Of a stretch of DNA of 42,530 nucleotides, positions 10,375 through 16,937 are shown piece after piece. Origin of the DNA: an uncultured Collinsella sp. (lineage in GTDB: Bacteria; Actinomycetota; Coriobacteriia; Coriobacteriales; Coriobacteriaceae); assembly GCA_900546115.1 (NCBI GenBank), contig URBQ01000027.1, forward strand, positions 1-42,530. The letters run 5' to 3'. The position numbers and the translations under genes are program-made. Each line of letters starts with the position of its first letter. Positions within the stretch are counted from its first letter, which is position 1. The notes beneath the pieces are model-generated. The model saw only the letters and a program-made list of their open reading frames with translations, searched no databases and was not told where the DNA came from.

Positions 10375-11139
10375 TTACTGATAATCGACGACGTCGATCC
10401 AGTTCTTCAGGAACTCATCGTTCACGTTGCGCTTACGAGCGAGCTCGGAAGCGGCGACGATGCTCGTCCACTGACGCACGACCTGCATGGGCATGTCGGC
10501 GCGGTCGCAGTAGAGCTCCAGGTAGGCCTCAGCCTGGTCCTTGCTGTTGAGGGCGAAGAGCAGGTAGGTGGTGGCAACGTCGGCAGCAGGGGAGCCCTGG
10601 GTGGCGTGTGCCCAGTCGCACACATAGAGCTGGCCGTCGTCGCCGACGATGACGTTGGAGGGGTTGAAGTCGCCGTGGCAGACCTTGAACTCCTTGGTCA
10701 TGCCGTCCAGACGCTCCTGAAGGTTGTAGCGCGTGGTGGCATTGAGCTGATCAAGGCTGTCGATCATGCGGGCGAACTTGTCGCGCTGACGGTTGAGCAA
10801 CGGGGAGGTGTAGCCGTGGATCTCGATCTGGAGGTCGACGAACATCTCGAGATACTCACCAAAGCGCTGGGGCTCGGCAGTCATCTTCTCGGCAAGGGTG
10901 GTGCCCGGAACCTTCTCGGTCACGAGCGCCCAGCCGTTGGCGTTCTCGAGCTGGGAAACCTCGAGAGCCTTGGGGCTGCGGATGCCGCACTCATTGATGC
11001 GGGCAAGATTCAAAGCCTCGTTGAACACGTCGGAGACAGGCTTGGTCTCGTTAAAGACCTTGACAATCTTGTCGCCCAGGTCGTAAACGACCTTGTTGCC
11101 ACGGCGGACGAGCTCGGTCTTGGAATCGGGTAGCAGCAT
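10375..11139 (-). CDS. Aminoglycoside/choline kinase-like phosphotransferase
   Basis: A 254-residue member of the APH/choline-kinase-like fold. The likely ATP-anchoring lysine lies in KIVKVFN (about residue 27), the catalytic Brenner motif is HGDFNPSN (155-162), and the metal-binding segment is CDWAHA (174-179). The substrate is unknown; relatives annotated as antibiotic kinases often act on small metabolites, and nothing here shows resistance. The ATG at 11139 follows an AAAGGA Shine-Dalgarno. The gene lies 88 bases downstream of adhE on the same strand with a strong hairpin between, so it may be read through from adhE or have its own weak promoter. Confidence 0.8.
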   Translation of the reverse strand: MLLPDSKTELVRRGNKVVYDLGDKIVKVFNETKPVSDVFNEALNLARINECGIRSPKALEVSQLENANGWALVTEKVPGTTLAEKMTAEPQRFGEYLEMFVDLQIEIHGYTSPLLNRQRDKFARMIDSLDQLNATTRYNLQERLDGMTKEFKVCHGDFNPSNVIVGDDGQLYVCDWAHATQGSPAADVATTYLLFALNSKDQAEAYLELYCDRADMPMQVVRQWTSIVAASELARKRNVNDEFLKNWIDVVDYQ

Positions 11140-11171
11140 GGTTGCATCCTTTCAACGATGCGATAGAAGCG

Positions 11172-11210
11172 ACGGCGGGGGTGTGTGAAACACCCGTGCA
11201 CCCCCGCCGT
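11172..11210 (-). terminator. Hairpin between adhE and the phosphotransferase gene (terminator or attenuator)
   Basis: A perfect 12-bp GC-rich stem, ACGGCGGGGGTG (11172-11183) with CACCCCCGCCGT (11199-11210). Read on the minus strand it is preceded by TTTTTA and followed only by CGCTTCT, so it lacks a clear T tract. It could partly terminate adhE transcripts, protect their 3' end, or modulate read-through into the next gene. Confidence 0.5.
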
Positions 11211-11227
11211 TAAAAACCGTGCTAAAA

Positions 11228-13876
11228 CTAGCAGACGGCGTAGTCCTGAGGCTCGCGGCCGTAGTAGGCGTCCAGGTAGAGCTCCTTGATCTCGCTCATG
11301 AGCGGGTAGCGCGGGTTAGCGCCGGTGCACTGGTCGTTGAATGCCTGCTCGGTCATCTCGTCGAGGGTGTCGAGGAAGTACTGCTCGTCAACACCGTAGT
11401 CGGCGATGGTCTTCTTGACACCGATGAAGTCCTTGAGCTCCTCGAGCTTCGTGATGAAGTTCTCGAAGACCTCCTTGTCGTCCTTGCCCTCGATGCCGCA
11501 GTACTTGGCCATCTCGGCGTAGTTGTGCAGCGCGTTGGGGTAAGGATACTGGGAGAACGTGCCCATCTTGACGGGAGCCTCGGCGGCGTTGTAGCGCATA
11601 ACGCGGGTCAGGATGACGGCGTTGGCGAGGCCGTGGGGCAGGTGATGGAAGGCGCCGAGCTTGTGAGCCATGGAGTGGTTGAGGCCCAGGAAGGCGTTGG
11701 CGAAGGCCATACCGGCCATGCAAGAGGCGTTGTGCATCTCCTCGCGTGCATGCGGGTCCTTGGCGCCGTTCGTGAAGCTGGAGGGCAGGTTCTCGAAGAC
11801 GAGCTTAGCAGCGCGCTCGGAGAGGCCCTTGGTGTAGTCGGAAGCCATGATGGAGACGTAGGACTCGATGGCGTGGGTCATGACGTCGATGCCGGAGGCA
11901 GCGGTCAGGCCGCGCGGGGCGGTCATGCAGTTGTCGGCGTCGACGATAGCCATGTTGGGGAGCAGCGCGTAGTCGGCGAGCGGCCACTTGATGCCGGTCT
12001 CCTTGTCGGTGATGATGGCAAACGGCGTGCACTCGGAGCCGGTACCCGAAGAGGTCGGGACGGCGACGAAGTAGGCCTTCTTGCCCATCTCGGGGAAGGT
12101 GAAGATACGCTTGCGGATGTCCATGAAGTCCATGGCCATGTCCTCAAACTTGCACTCGGGGTGCTCGTACATCATCCACATGATCTTGCCGGCGTCCATA
12201 GCGGAGCCACCGCCGACGGCGATGATGACGTCCGGCTCAAAGAGAGCCATCTGCTTGGCGCCGCGACGTGCGCACTGCAGCGACGGATCGGGCTCGACGT
12301 CGTAGAAGCAGTCGTGGGCGATGCCCATCTCGTCGAGCTTGGCCTCGATGGCGCGGGTGTTGCCATTCTTGAAGAGGAACTGGTCGGTGACGATGAAGGC
12401 ACGCTTCTTGCCCATGACGTTGCCAAGCTCGTCGAGGGCGACGGGCGTGGAACCCTTCTTGAAGTAGACCTTCTCGGGAGCGCGGAACCACAGCATGTTC
12501 TCACGGCGCTCGGCCACAGTCTTAACGTTGATCAAGTGCTTCACCCCAACGTTCTCGGAGACGGAGTTGCCGCCCCAGGAGCCGCAGCCCAGGGTCAGAG
12601 ACGGCTTCATGCCAAAGTTGTACAGGTCACCGATGCCGCCGTGCGAAGACGGGGTGTTGATGACGATACGGCAGGCCTTCATGACGTGCTCGAACAGGCT
12701 GATCTTCTCGGCCTGGGCGGGGTGCACGTACAGAGAGGCGGTGTGGCCCGGGCCACCGGCGAGCACCAGGTGCTCGGCCTTGTCGACGGCCTCCTGGAAG
12801 TCCTTGGCGTGGTACATGGCCAGGACCGGGGAGAGCTTCTCGTGGGAGAACTCTTCCTTGGCGGGATCGGTGGAGGTGACCTCGGCGATCAGGATCTTGG
12901 TCTTTGCGGGAACCTCGATGCCGGCGAGCTCGGCGATCTTGGCGGCAGCCATGCCGGGGATGCGGTGATCGAGGGCGCCGTTCTTGAACATGGCGGCACG
13001 CAGGGCCTCCATCTCGGCACCCTGCTTGACGAAGTAGCAGCCGCGCTTCTGGAACTCGGCCTTGACCTGGTCATAGATGGTGTCGATGACGGTCACGGAC
13101 TGCTCGGAAGCACAGATCATGCCGTTGTCGAAGGTCTTGGAGTGGATGATGGAGTTGACGGCGAGCAGCACGTCGGCGGTGTCGTCGATGACGACCGGGG
13201 TGTTACCGGCGCCAACGCCCAGGGCGGGCTTGCCCGAGGAGTATGCAGCCTTGACCATGCCCGGGCCGCCGGTGGCGAGGATGATGTCGACGTCGCGCAT
13301 GACCATGTTGGTCAGCTCGATGGAGGGGACATCGACCCAGCCGATGATGCCCTCGGGGGCACCGGCCTTGACGGCGGCGTCAAGTACGAGCTTGGCGGCG
13401 GCGATGGTGCACTTGGCGGCAGCCGGGTGCGGGGAGATGATGATGGCGTTGCGGGTCTTCAGGCTGATCAGCGTCTTGAAGATCGCGGTGGAGGTGGGGT
13501 TGGTCGTCGGGATGACGGCGCCCACGATGCCGATGGGCTCGGCGATCTTGGTGATGCCGTAAGCCTCGTCGCGCTCCAGGACACCACAGGTCTTGGTGTT
13601 CTTGTAAGCGTTGTAGATGTACTCTGCGGCGTAGTGGTTCTTGATGACCTTGTCCTCAAGAACGCCGCGGCCGGTCTCCTCGATGGCCATCTTCGCCAAC
13701 GGGATACGAGCCTTGTTGGCGGCCATGGCGGCCTCATAGAAGATCTTGTCGACCTGCTCCTGCGTGTACGTAGCAAAAAGCGCCTGGGCCTCTCGCATCT
13801 GAGCGAGCTTAGCCTCAAGCGCCTCTACGTTGTCCACAATTGCGGGAGTAGTGTTTTCCGGTGACTTTTTCACCAT
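11228..13876 (-). CDS. adhE: Bifunctional acetaldehyde-CoA/alcohol dehydrogenase
   Basis: The fermentative enzyme converting acetyl-CoA to acetaldehyde and then ethanol while regenerating NAD+; the family forms long filaments (spirosomes). The 882-residue protein fuses an N-terminal aldehyde dehydrogenase domain (about 1-440, catalytic Cys255 in GMICASEQS, Rossmann segments VGAGNTPVVI) to a C-terminal iron-dependent alcohol dehydrogenase (GIDVMTHAIE and the His-rich GLNHSMAHKLGAFHHLPHG). The ATG at 13876 follows AAGGAG with good spacing. It is monocistronic or leads a pair with the phosphotransferase gene. The upstream region has operator-like repeats, fitting redox or carbon control. Confidence 0.97.
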   Translation of the reverse strand: MVKKSPENTTPAIVDNVEALEAKLAQMREAQALFATYTQEQVDKIFYEAAMAANKARIPLAKMAIEETGRGVLEDKVIKNHYAAEYIYNAYKNTKTCGVLERDEAYGITKIAEPIGIVGAVIPTTNPTSTAIFKTLISLKTRNAIIISPHPAAAKCTIAAAKLVLDAAVKAGAPEGIIGWVDVPSIELTNMVMRDVDIILATGGPGMVKAAYSSGKPALGVGAGNTPVVIDDTADVLLAVNSIIHSKTFDNGMICASEQSVTVIDTIYDQVKAEFQKRGCYFVKQGAEMEALRAAMFKNGALDHRIPGMAAAKIAELAGIEVPAKTKILIAEVTSTDPAKEEFSHEKLSPVLAMYHAKDFQEAVDKAEHLVLAGGPGHTASLYVHPAQAEKISLFEHVMKACRIVINTPSSHGGIGDLYNFGMKPSLTLGCGSWGGNSVSENVGVKHLINVKTVAERRENMLWFRAPEKVYFKKGSTPVALDELGNVMGKKRAFIVTDQFLFKNGNTRAIEAKLDEMGIAHDCFYDVEPDPSLQCARRGAKQMALFEPDVIIAVGGGSAMDAGKIMWMMYEHPECKFEDMAMDFMDIRKRIFTFPEMGKKAYFVAVPTSSGTGSECTPFAIITDKETGIKWPLADYALLPNMAIVDADNCMTAPRGLTAASGIDVMTHAIESYVSIMASDYTKGLSERAAKLVFENLPSSFTNGAKDPHAREEMHNASCMAGMAFANAFLGLNHSMAHKLGAFHHLPHGLANAVILTRVMRYNAAEAPVKMGTFSQYPYPNALHNYAEMAKYCGIEGKDDKEVFENFITKLEELKDFIGVKKTIADYGVDEQYFLDTLDEMTEQAFNDQCTGANPRYPLMSEIKELYLDAYYGREPQDYAVC

Positions 13877-13929
13877 TTGTGTCTCCTTGCGATCGGAGAT
13901 TTACCCTACGCCTTGCATGATAGCAAGAA

Positions 13930-13960
13930 ATTATTCGGCGAACGGTAAGATTCCTGTAAA
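13930..13960 (-). promoter_or_regulatory. Candidate adhE promoter
   Basis: On the minus strand, TTTACA (13960-13955) and AATAAT (13935-13930) each differ by one base from the sigma-70 consensus, but the spacer is 19 bases, longer than ideal. It lies 54 bases upstream of the adhE start. Confidence 0.4.
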
Positions 13961-13970
13961 AGGCACACTA

Positions 13971-13996
13971 AAACGCTTCAATCAAATGAAACGCTT
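13971..13996. repeat. Operator-like repeat pair upstream of adhE
   Basis: AAACGCTT occurs at 13971-13978 and again at 13989-13996, 18 bases apart. The same region reads as an imperfect inverted repeat, CGCTTCA (13974-13980) and TGAAACG (13987-13993), around six bases. It lies just upstream of the candidate adhE -35 box. A regulator site is likely, but I cannot name the regulator; it does not match the usual Rex or CcpA consensus. Confidence 0.45.
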
Positions 13997-14007
13997 TAAC
14001 TAGTGCA

Positions 14008-14562
14008 TTGCCCCGCTCATTGGGGACAGACTTACATGAGTATTTCAATCGGAAAACGGGAAGAACGGGGCATCTGTTTGATAATCGCTATTCGCGGGTC
14101 GCGGTTGAGTCGGACACGCAGGCGGTGCAGCTGATCGACTATATTCATCTCAATCCCGTGAAGGGTGCGATTGACTCGCTCGAGGCGTACCGCTGGTCAA
14201 GCTATAAGGCGTATCAGCTGGGCTATGATCCCTTTGACATCTGTGATGCGGCCCCTATGCTCGATATTGTCGGAGGCTCCCGTCGCTATTGCGAGCATCT
14301 CAAGGAAGTTGCCGGGCGCATCTGGTCAGTGGAGGTTCTTCCACGCCGGCGGATCCACGATGAGGATGCCCTTTCCGTTGCGCGCGAAGTCCTGCCGAGC
14401 ATAGATCCTGCGCTGCTCAAGGCCCTGCCTCGTCCCGAACGCGATGCCTGCCTGCTGAGGCTCAGGAGGGCGCATCTCACGGTCAAACAAATTTCCCGTA
14501 TCACCGGCATCGGCGCTACAAGTGTAACCAAGGCCACCGCGGGCTGGAACGAGGCGGCGTGA
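14008..14562 (+). pseudogene. Truncated REP-associated tyrosine transposase (RAYT, Y1_Tnp family)
   Basis: The frame is open to a TGA at 14560-14562. Homology-like sequence starts at EYFNRKTGRTGHLFDNRYSR, followed by LIDYIHLNPVKGA and YRWSSYKAY, the typical C-terminal half of RAYT/IS200-like Y1 transposases. A C-terminal helix-turn-helix-like stretch (LTVKQISRITGIGATSVTKA) follows. The N-terminal part with the HUH metal-binding motif is absent: upstream sequence is the terminal repeat and then the adhE promoter region. The nominal TTG at 14008 lies outside the repeat and has no Shine-Dalgarno, so the frame is probably not expressed. I cannot say whether the deletion arose by recombination at repeats. 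Confidence 0.75.
14016..14041 (+). repeat. Left inverted repeat of the RAYT element
   Basis: A 26-base repeat with core CATTGGGGACA at 14018-14028, the exact reverse complement of 14619-14644. It begins 19 bases beyond the adhE operator-like repeats. Its first bases also form a CCCC/GGGG mini-hairpin with 14011-14014. Confidence 0.85.
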
Positions 14563-14644
14563 GGCAGGGGCCGAACCGCTGCCGGCATGCGTAATGTCTG
14601 TCCCCAATGCGTGAAAACACTCATGTAAGTCTGTCCCCAATGAG
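14016..14644. mobile_element. Small inverted-repeat-bounded element with RAYT remnant
   Basis: A 629-bp unit delimited by a perfect 26-bp inverted repeat (14016-14041 and 14619-14644). It encloses the truncated REP-associated tyrosine transposase described separately. Extra copies of the repeat core lie at the right end. No target-site duplication is evident. RAYT elements are normally associated with REP palindromes that they mobilise; here the N-terminal nuclease half is gone, so the unit is probably immobile unless helped by a full-length copy elsewhere. Confidence 0.65.
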
Positions 14645-14657
14645 TGTGTCCCCAATG
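14599..14657 (+). repeat. Right-end cluster of three repeat cores
   Basis: The 11-base core TGTCCCCAATG occurs three times in the same orientation at 14599-14609, 14632-14642 and 14647-14657, each followed by CGTG or AGTG. It occurs inverted at the left end (14018-14028). The middle copy belongs to the 26-bp right inverted repeat. Such clustered, partly palindromic copies resemble REP-type targets of RAYT proteins. Confidence 0.75.
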
Positions 14658-14662
14658 AGTGC

Positions 14663-14697
14663 AAAAAGGCGCCCTCCGTTGGGGAGGACGCCTTTGG
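14663..14697 (-). terminator. Rho-independent terminator of rpmB
   Basis: Read on the minus strand, AAAGGCG then CCTCC pairs with GGAGG then CGCCTTT around a short loop and ends in TTTTT (plus-strand AAAAA at 14663-14667). It lies 67 bases beyond the rpmB stop and abuts the RAYT repeat cluster. A second weaker hairpin (14717-14760, AGGTCTT with AAGACCT) sits between it and the gene. Confidence 0.8.
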
Positions 14698-14763
14698 TAA
14701 GTTCTATATGAACGCGAGGTCTTTGACCCGGAGAGTCCGAGGTACTTGTTGGTAAGACCTTAT

Positions 14764-14952
14764 TTAGGAGCGCGCAACCTTGCCGGACTTGAGGCAGGTG
14801 GAGCAAACGTTCATCTTGCGACGGTGACCATCGACGACGACGTAAACGCGCTGGATGTTGGGGCGGAACTTACGGTTGGTGACGCGGTGAGAGTGGCTGA
14901 TGGAGCGACCGGCAACGGGGTGCTTACCGCAAACTTCGCAAACTTTGGACAT
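14764..14952 (-). CDS. rpmB: 50S ribosomal protein L28 (zinc-binding form)
   Basis: Large-subunit protein L28, 62 residues, with the family core GRSISHSHRVTNRKFRPNIQ. It has two CxxC pairs (Cys5/Cys8 and Cys50/Cys53), so this is the zinc-binding C+ paralogue type. The ATG at 14952 follows AAGGAGG on the minus strand; an in-frame start at 15000 lies before that site and is not supported. It is a single-gene unit with its own promoter and terminator. Confidence 0.95.
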   Translation of the reverse strand: MSKVCEVCGKHPVAGRSISHSHRVTNRKFRPNIQRVYVVVDGHRRKMNVCSTCLKSGKVARS

Positions 14953-15006
14953 AACTGACCCTCCTTGGGCGACAAACGAACATGTCGCGTTAACAAACAA
15001 GCCTGA

Positions 15007-15015
15007 ACTATAGCA
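15007..15015 (-). promoter_or_regulatory. rpmB promoter (extended -10)
   Basis: The minus strand reads TGCTATAGT, an extended -10 (TGn plus TATAGT), 55 bases upstream of the rpmB ATG. No convincing -35 box is seen. The identical nine bases form the rpsT -10 at 27695-27703. Confidence 0.65.
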
Positions 15016-15243
15016 CAGAAGCAGCTCCCTGTGCGTAATCTACACAGAGATATTCCTCTTTTGGCGATAGTGCTCACGCTACGGCCCTGGACGTAGATCC
15101 GATTTGCGTGCAGCAGAGGGGATTATGCCAGCTCGTGCGTGCGTTTTCAAGCTCGTCCCACAAATATATATAGGTTTATGGAGCATTGGGCTCCGTTTAC
15201 GGATTGTTCTGTATTTATGCTCGCAATTAAGCTCGAGGTTGGC
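15016..15243. other. Intergenic stretch between the rpmB and pyrR promoters
   Basis: This is 228 bases of mixed composition with an AT-rich island (ACAAATATATATAGG near 15160-15175). I see no credible reading frame, tRNA or strong hairpin. It probably holds only the upstream portions of the two divergent promoters. Confidence 0.5.
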
Positions 15244-15249
15244 TACACT
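15244..15249 (+). promoter_or_regulatory. Candidate pyr operon -10 element
   Basis: TACACT preceded by GGC, matching the style of other -10 elements in the window. The start would be near 15256, giving a leader of about 148 bases that begins just before the attenuator. The -35 region is not recognisable. Confidence 0.45.
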
Positions 15250-15274
15250 ATCCCTTGACCATTAAAGGGGTACG

Positions 15275-15364
15275 AGATACCCACATGGAATTACATAGCT
15301 GCCAAAGAGCAGCCCTTCCTGTGGGTGTCTGGTCCGCTTTAAGCGGTCGGGCATCTATTTTTTT
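15275..15364 (+). promoter_or_regulatory. pyr operon leader with mutually exclusive hairpins (attenuator)
   Basis: Hairpin A: AGATACCCACA (15275-15285) pairs over 11 bp, one G-U, with TGTGGGTGTCT (15320-15330), with inner GGAA/TTCC and GCTGC/GCAGC stems. Hairpin B: GTGGGTG (15321-15327) pairs with CATCTAT (15352-15358), continuing through TCT/GGG to CCGC/GCGG, and runs into seven T residues (15358-15364), as a terminator does. A and B share 15321-15330, so they exclude each other. This is the logic of a transcription attenuator. I see no clear PyrR-binding loop of the Bacillus type. A leader reading frame starts at ATG 15285, inside hairpin A, and crosses the T tract. Confidence 0.6.
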
Positions 15365-15403
15365 GACTGTGTCAGCAGTCAAGACATGTGAGGAAGGAGA
15401 TCG

Positions 15404-15988
15404 ATGGGCACGACTTCCCCCAAGGCGGTCATCATGGACGAGACCGCCGTTAATCGAGCGATGACCCGCATCGCGCACGAGATTCTCGAGCGCAACGAGG
15501 GCTGTGAAGACCTCGCTCTGGTCGGCATCGTCACGCGCGGCGACCTTCTGGCAAAGAAGCTCGCCGAGGAGATCAAGGAGATCGAGGGCGTCGACGTTCC
15601 GCTCGGCAGCCTGGACATCAGCTTCTACCGCGATGACTATGCGACCAATTTCGCTCCCGCGATCCACGCTACCAACATTCCCTTCAGCGTCGACGGCAAG
15701 CGCGTCGTGCTGGTGGACGACATCCTGTATACGGGCCGTACTATCCGCGCCGCTCTGGATGCCGTCATGGACCTGGGCCGTCCGAGCCGCATCGAGCTGG
15801 CAGTTCTCGTTGACCGCGGTCACCGTGAGCTCCCCATCTCGCCGGACTTTGTCGGCAAGAACGTTCCCTCGTCGCATGAGGAGAACGTGCACCTATATAT
15901 GAAGGAAGTCGACGGCCACACCGCCGTCGAGATTAACGACGTCGCGCCGGGTTCCCACGTGGGCTCCGCGCCGCTGGGAGGTGAGTAG
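15404..15988 (+). CDS. pyrR: Bifunctional PyrR: pyr operon regulator / uracil phosphoribosyltransferase
   Basis: PyrR senses UMP and PRPP and represses pyr genes by binding leader mRNA; it also has uracil phosphoribosyltransferase activity. The 194-residue protein has the PRPP-binding motif VVLVDDILYTGRT at 101-113 and the family stretch GIVTRGDLLAKKL. The ATG at 15404 is preceded by AAGGAG. About 20 extra C-terminal residues (after EINDVAPG) are lineage-specific. It is first in the pyrRBCKDF run, directly downstream of the attenuator-like leader, which suggests autoregulation. Confidence 0.95.
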   Translation: MGTTSPKAVIMDETAVNRAMTRIAHEILERNEGCEDLALVGIVTRGDLLAKKLAEEIKEIEGVDVPLGSLDISFYRDDYATNFAPAIHATNIPFSVDGKRVVLVDDILYTGRTIRAALDAVMDLGRPSRIELAVLVDRGHRELPISPDFVGKNVPSSHEENVHLYMKEVDGHTAVEINDVAPGSHVGSAPLGGE

Positions 15989-15992
15989 TACC

Positions 15993-16937
15993 GTGGCGTT
16001 CAACCATAAGCACCTGATCGACATTACCGAGTACTCCGAAGAGGACATCAAGCTCATCCTCGAGACCGCCAAGGCGTTCTCTGAGGTCAACGAGCGTGCG
16101 ATCAAGAAGGTCCCCACGCTCAAGGGCAAGACCATCGTCAACATGTTCAACGAGCCCTCGACGCGCACCCGCAGCTCCTTCGAACTCGCCGAGAAGCGTC
16201 TTTCGGCCGACAGCCTCAACTTTGGCGGCTCCTCGACCTCCACGGTCAAGGGCGAGAGCCTCGTCGACACCGTCGAGACCCTCAACGCCTACAAGATTGA
16301 TTGCATCGTCGTTCGCGATAAGCACGCCGGTGCTCCCTACATCGTCACGCAGAACTCGCCCGCGAGCGTCATCTGCGCCGGCGACGGCAAGCACAACCAC
16401 CCCACGCAGGCCCTGCTCGACCTGTACACCATCTGGGAGCACAAGGGTGACTTCCACGGTCTGAAGGTCGCCGTCGTCGGCGATATCGCGCACTCCCGCG
16501 TGTGCGGCTCGCTGATCCCCGCACTTAAGATCATGGGCTGCGAGACCTACGCCGTCGCCCCCGGCACGCTGCTGCCGCCGGCGCCCGAGGTCCTGGGCTG
16601 CGACCACGTGACGAGCGACCTCGATTCCGTCCTGCCCGAGCTGGACGTCGTCTACATGTTGCGCGTGCAGCAGGAGCGCCTCGAGGGCGCACCGTTCCCC
16701 ACGATTCGTGAGTACCACAAGCTCTTCGGTCTGACCAAGGACCGCGAGAAGCTCATGAAGCCCGATGCGATTATCTGCCACCCGGGCCCCATCAACCGCG
16801 GCGTTGAGTTCGACTCCTATATGGCCGACCACCCGCAACGCTCCGTCATCCTGGAGCAGGTCTACGCCGGTATCTGCGTGCGTATGGCTATCCTGTATCT
16901 GCTGCTTGGAGGTGCCGATAATGGCCTTGCTTCTTAA
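15993..16937 (+). CDS. pyrB: Aspartate carbamoyltransferase catalytic subunit
   Basis: Condenses carbamoyl phosphate and aspartate to N-carbamoylaspartate, the first committed pyrimidine step. The 314-residue protein has the carbamoyl-phosphate loop PSTRTRSSFE (STRTR at 56-60) and HPTQALLDLYTI. The GTG at 15993 is preferred because GGGAGG at 15976-15981 is 11 bases upstream; an in-frame GTG at 15981 overlaps that site and the pyrR stop. No regulatory pyrI subunit is present, so control is probably transcriptional. The 3' end overlaps pyrC by 17 bases. Confidence 0.95.
   Translation: MAFNHKHLIDITEYSEEDIKLILETAKAFSEVNERAIKKVPTLKGKTIVNMFNEPSTRTRSSFELAEKRLSADSLNFGGSSTSTVKGESLVDTVETLNAYKIDCIVVRDKHAGAPYIVTQNSPASVICAGDGKHNHPTQALLDLYTIWEHKGDFHGLKVAVVGDIAHSRVCGSLIPALKIMGCETYAVAPGTLLPPAPEVLGCDHVTSDLDSVLPELDVVYMLRVQQERLEGAPFPTIREYHKLFGLTKDREKLMKPDAIICHPGPINRGVEFDSYMADHPQRSVILEQVYAGICVRMAILYLLLGGADNGLAS

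Noticed and set aside
10375..11139. Reading the phosphotransferase as an antibiotic-resistance gene
   Set aside because: The kinase motifs only define the fold. It sits in a chromosomal housekeeping setting with no mobile element attached, so resistance cannot be claimed.
11219..13864. An 881-codon open frame on the plus strand, antisense to adhE
   Set aside because: It is a shadow of adhE caused by strong GC bias at third codon positions. Its translation is repetitive in Leu, Val, Gly, Asp and His, has no family motifs, and has no Shine-Dalgarno.
13971..14000. Possible catabolite-responsive (CcpA cre) site near TGAAACGCTTTA
   Set aside because: The central CG and the flanking half-sites are out of register with the consensus by one base, so I keep only a generic operator-like repeat.
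14700..14763. tRNA-like or small RNA-like hairpin (AGGTCTT/AAGACCT) between rpmB and its terminator
   Set aside because: No cloverleaf, no T-loop consensus and no acceptor stem could be built. It is more likely part of the rpmB 3' untranslated region.
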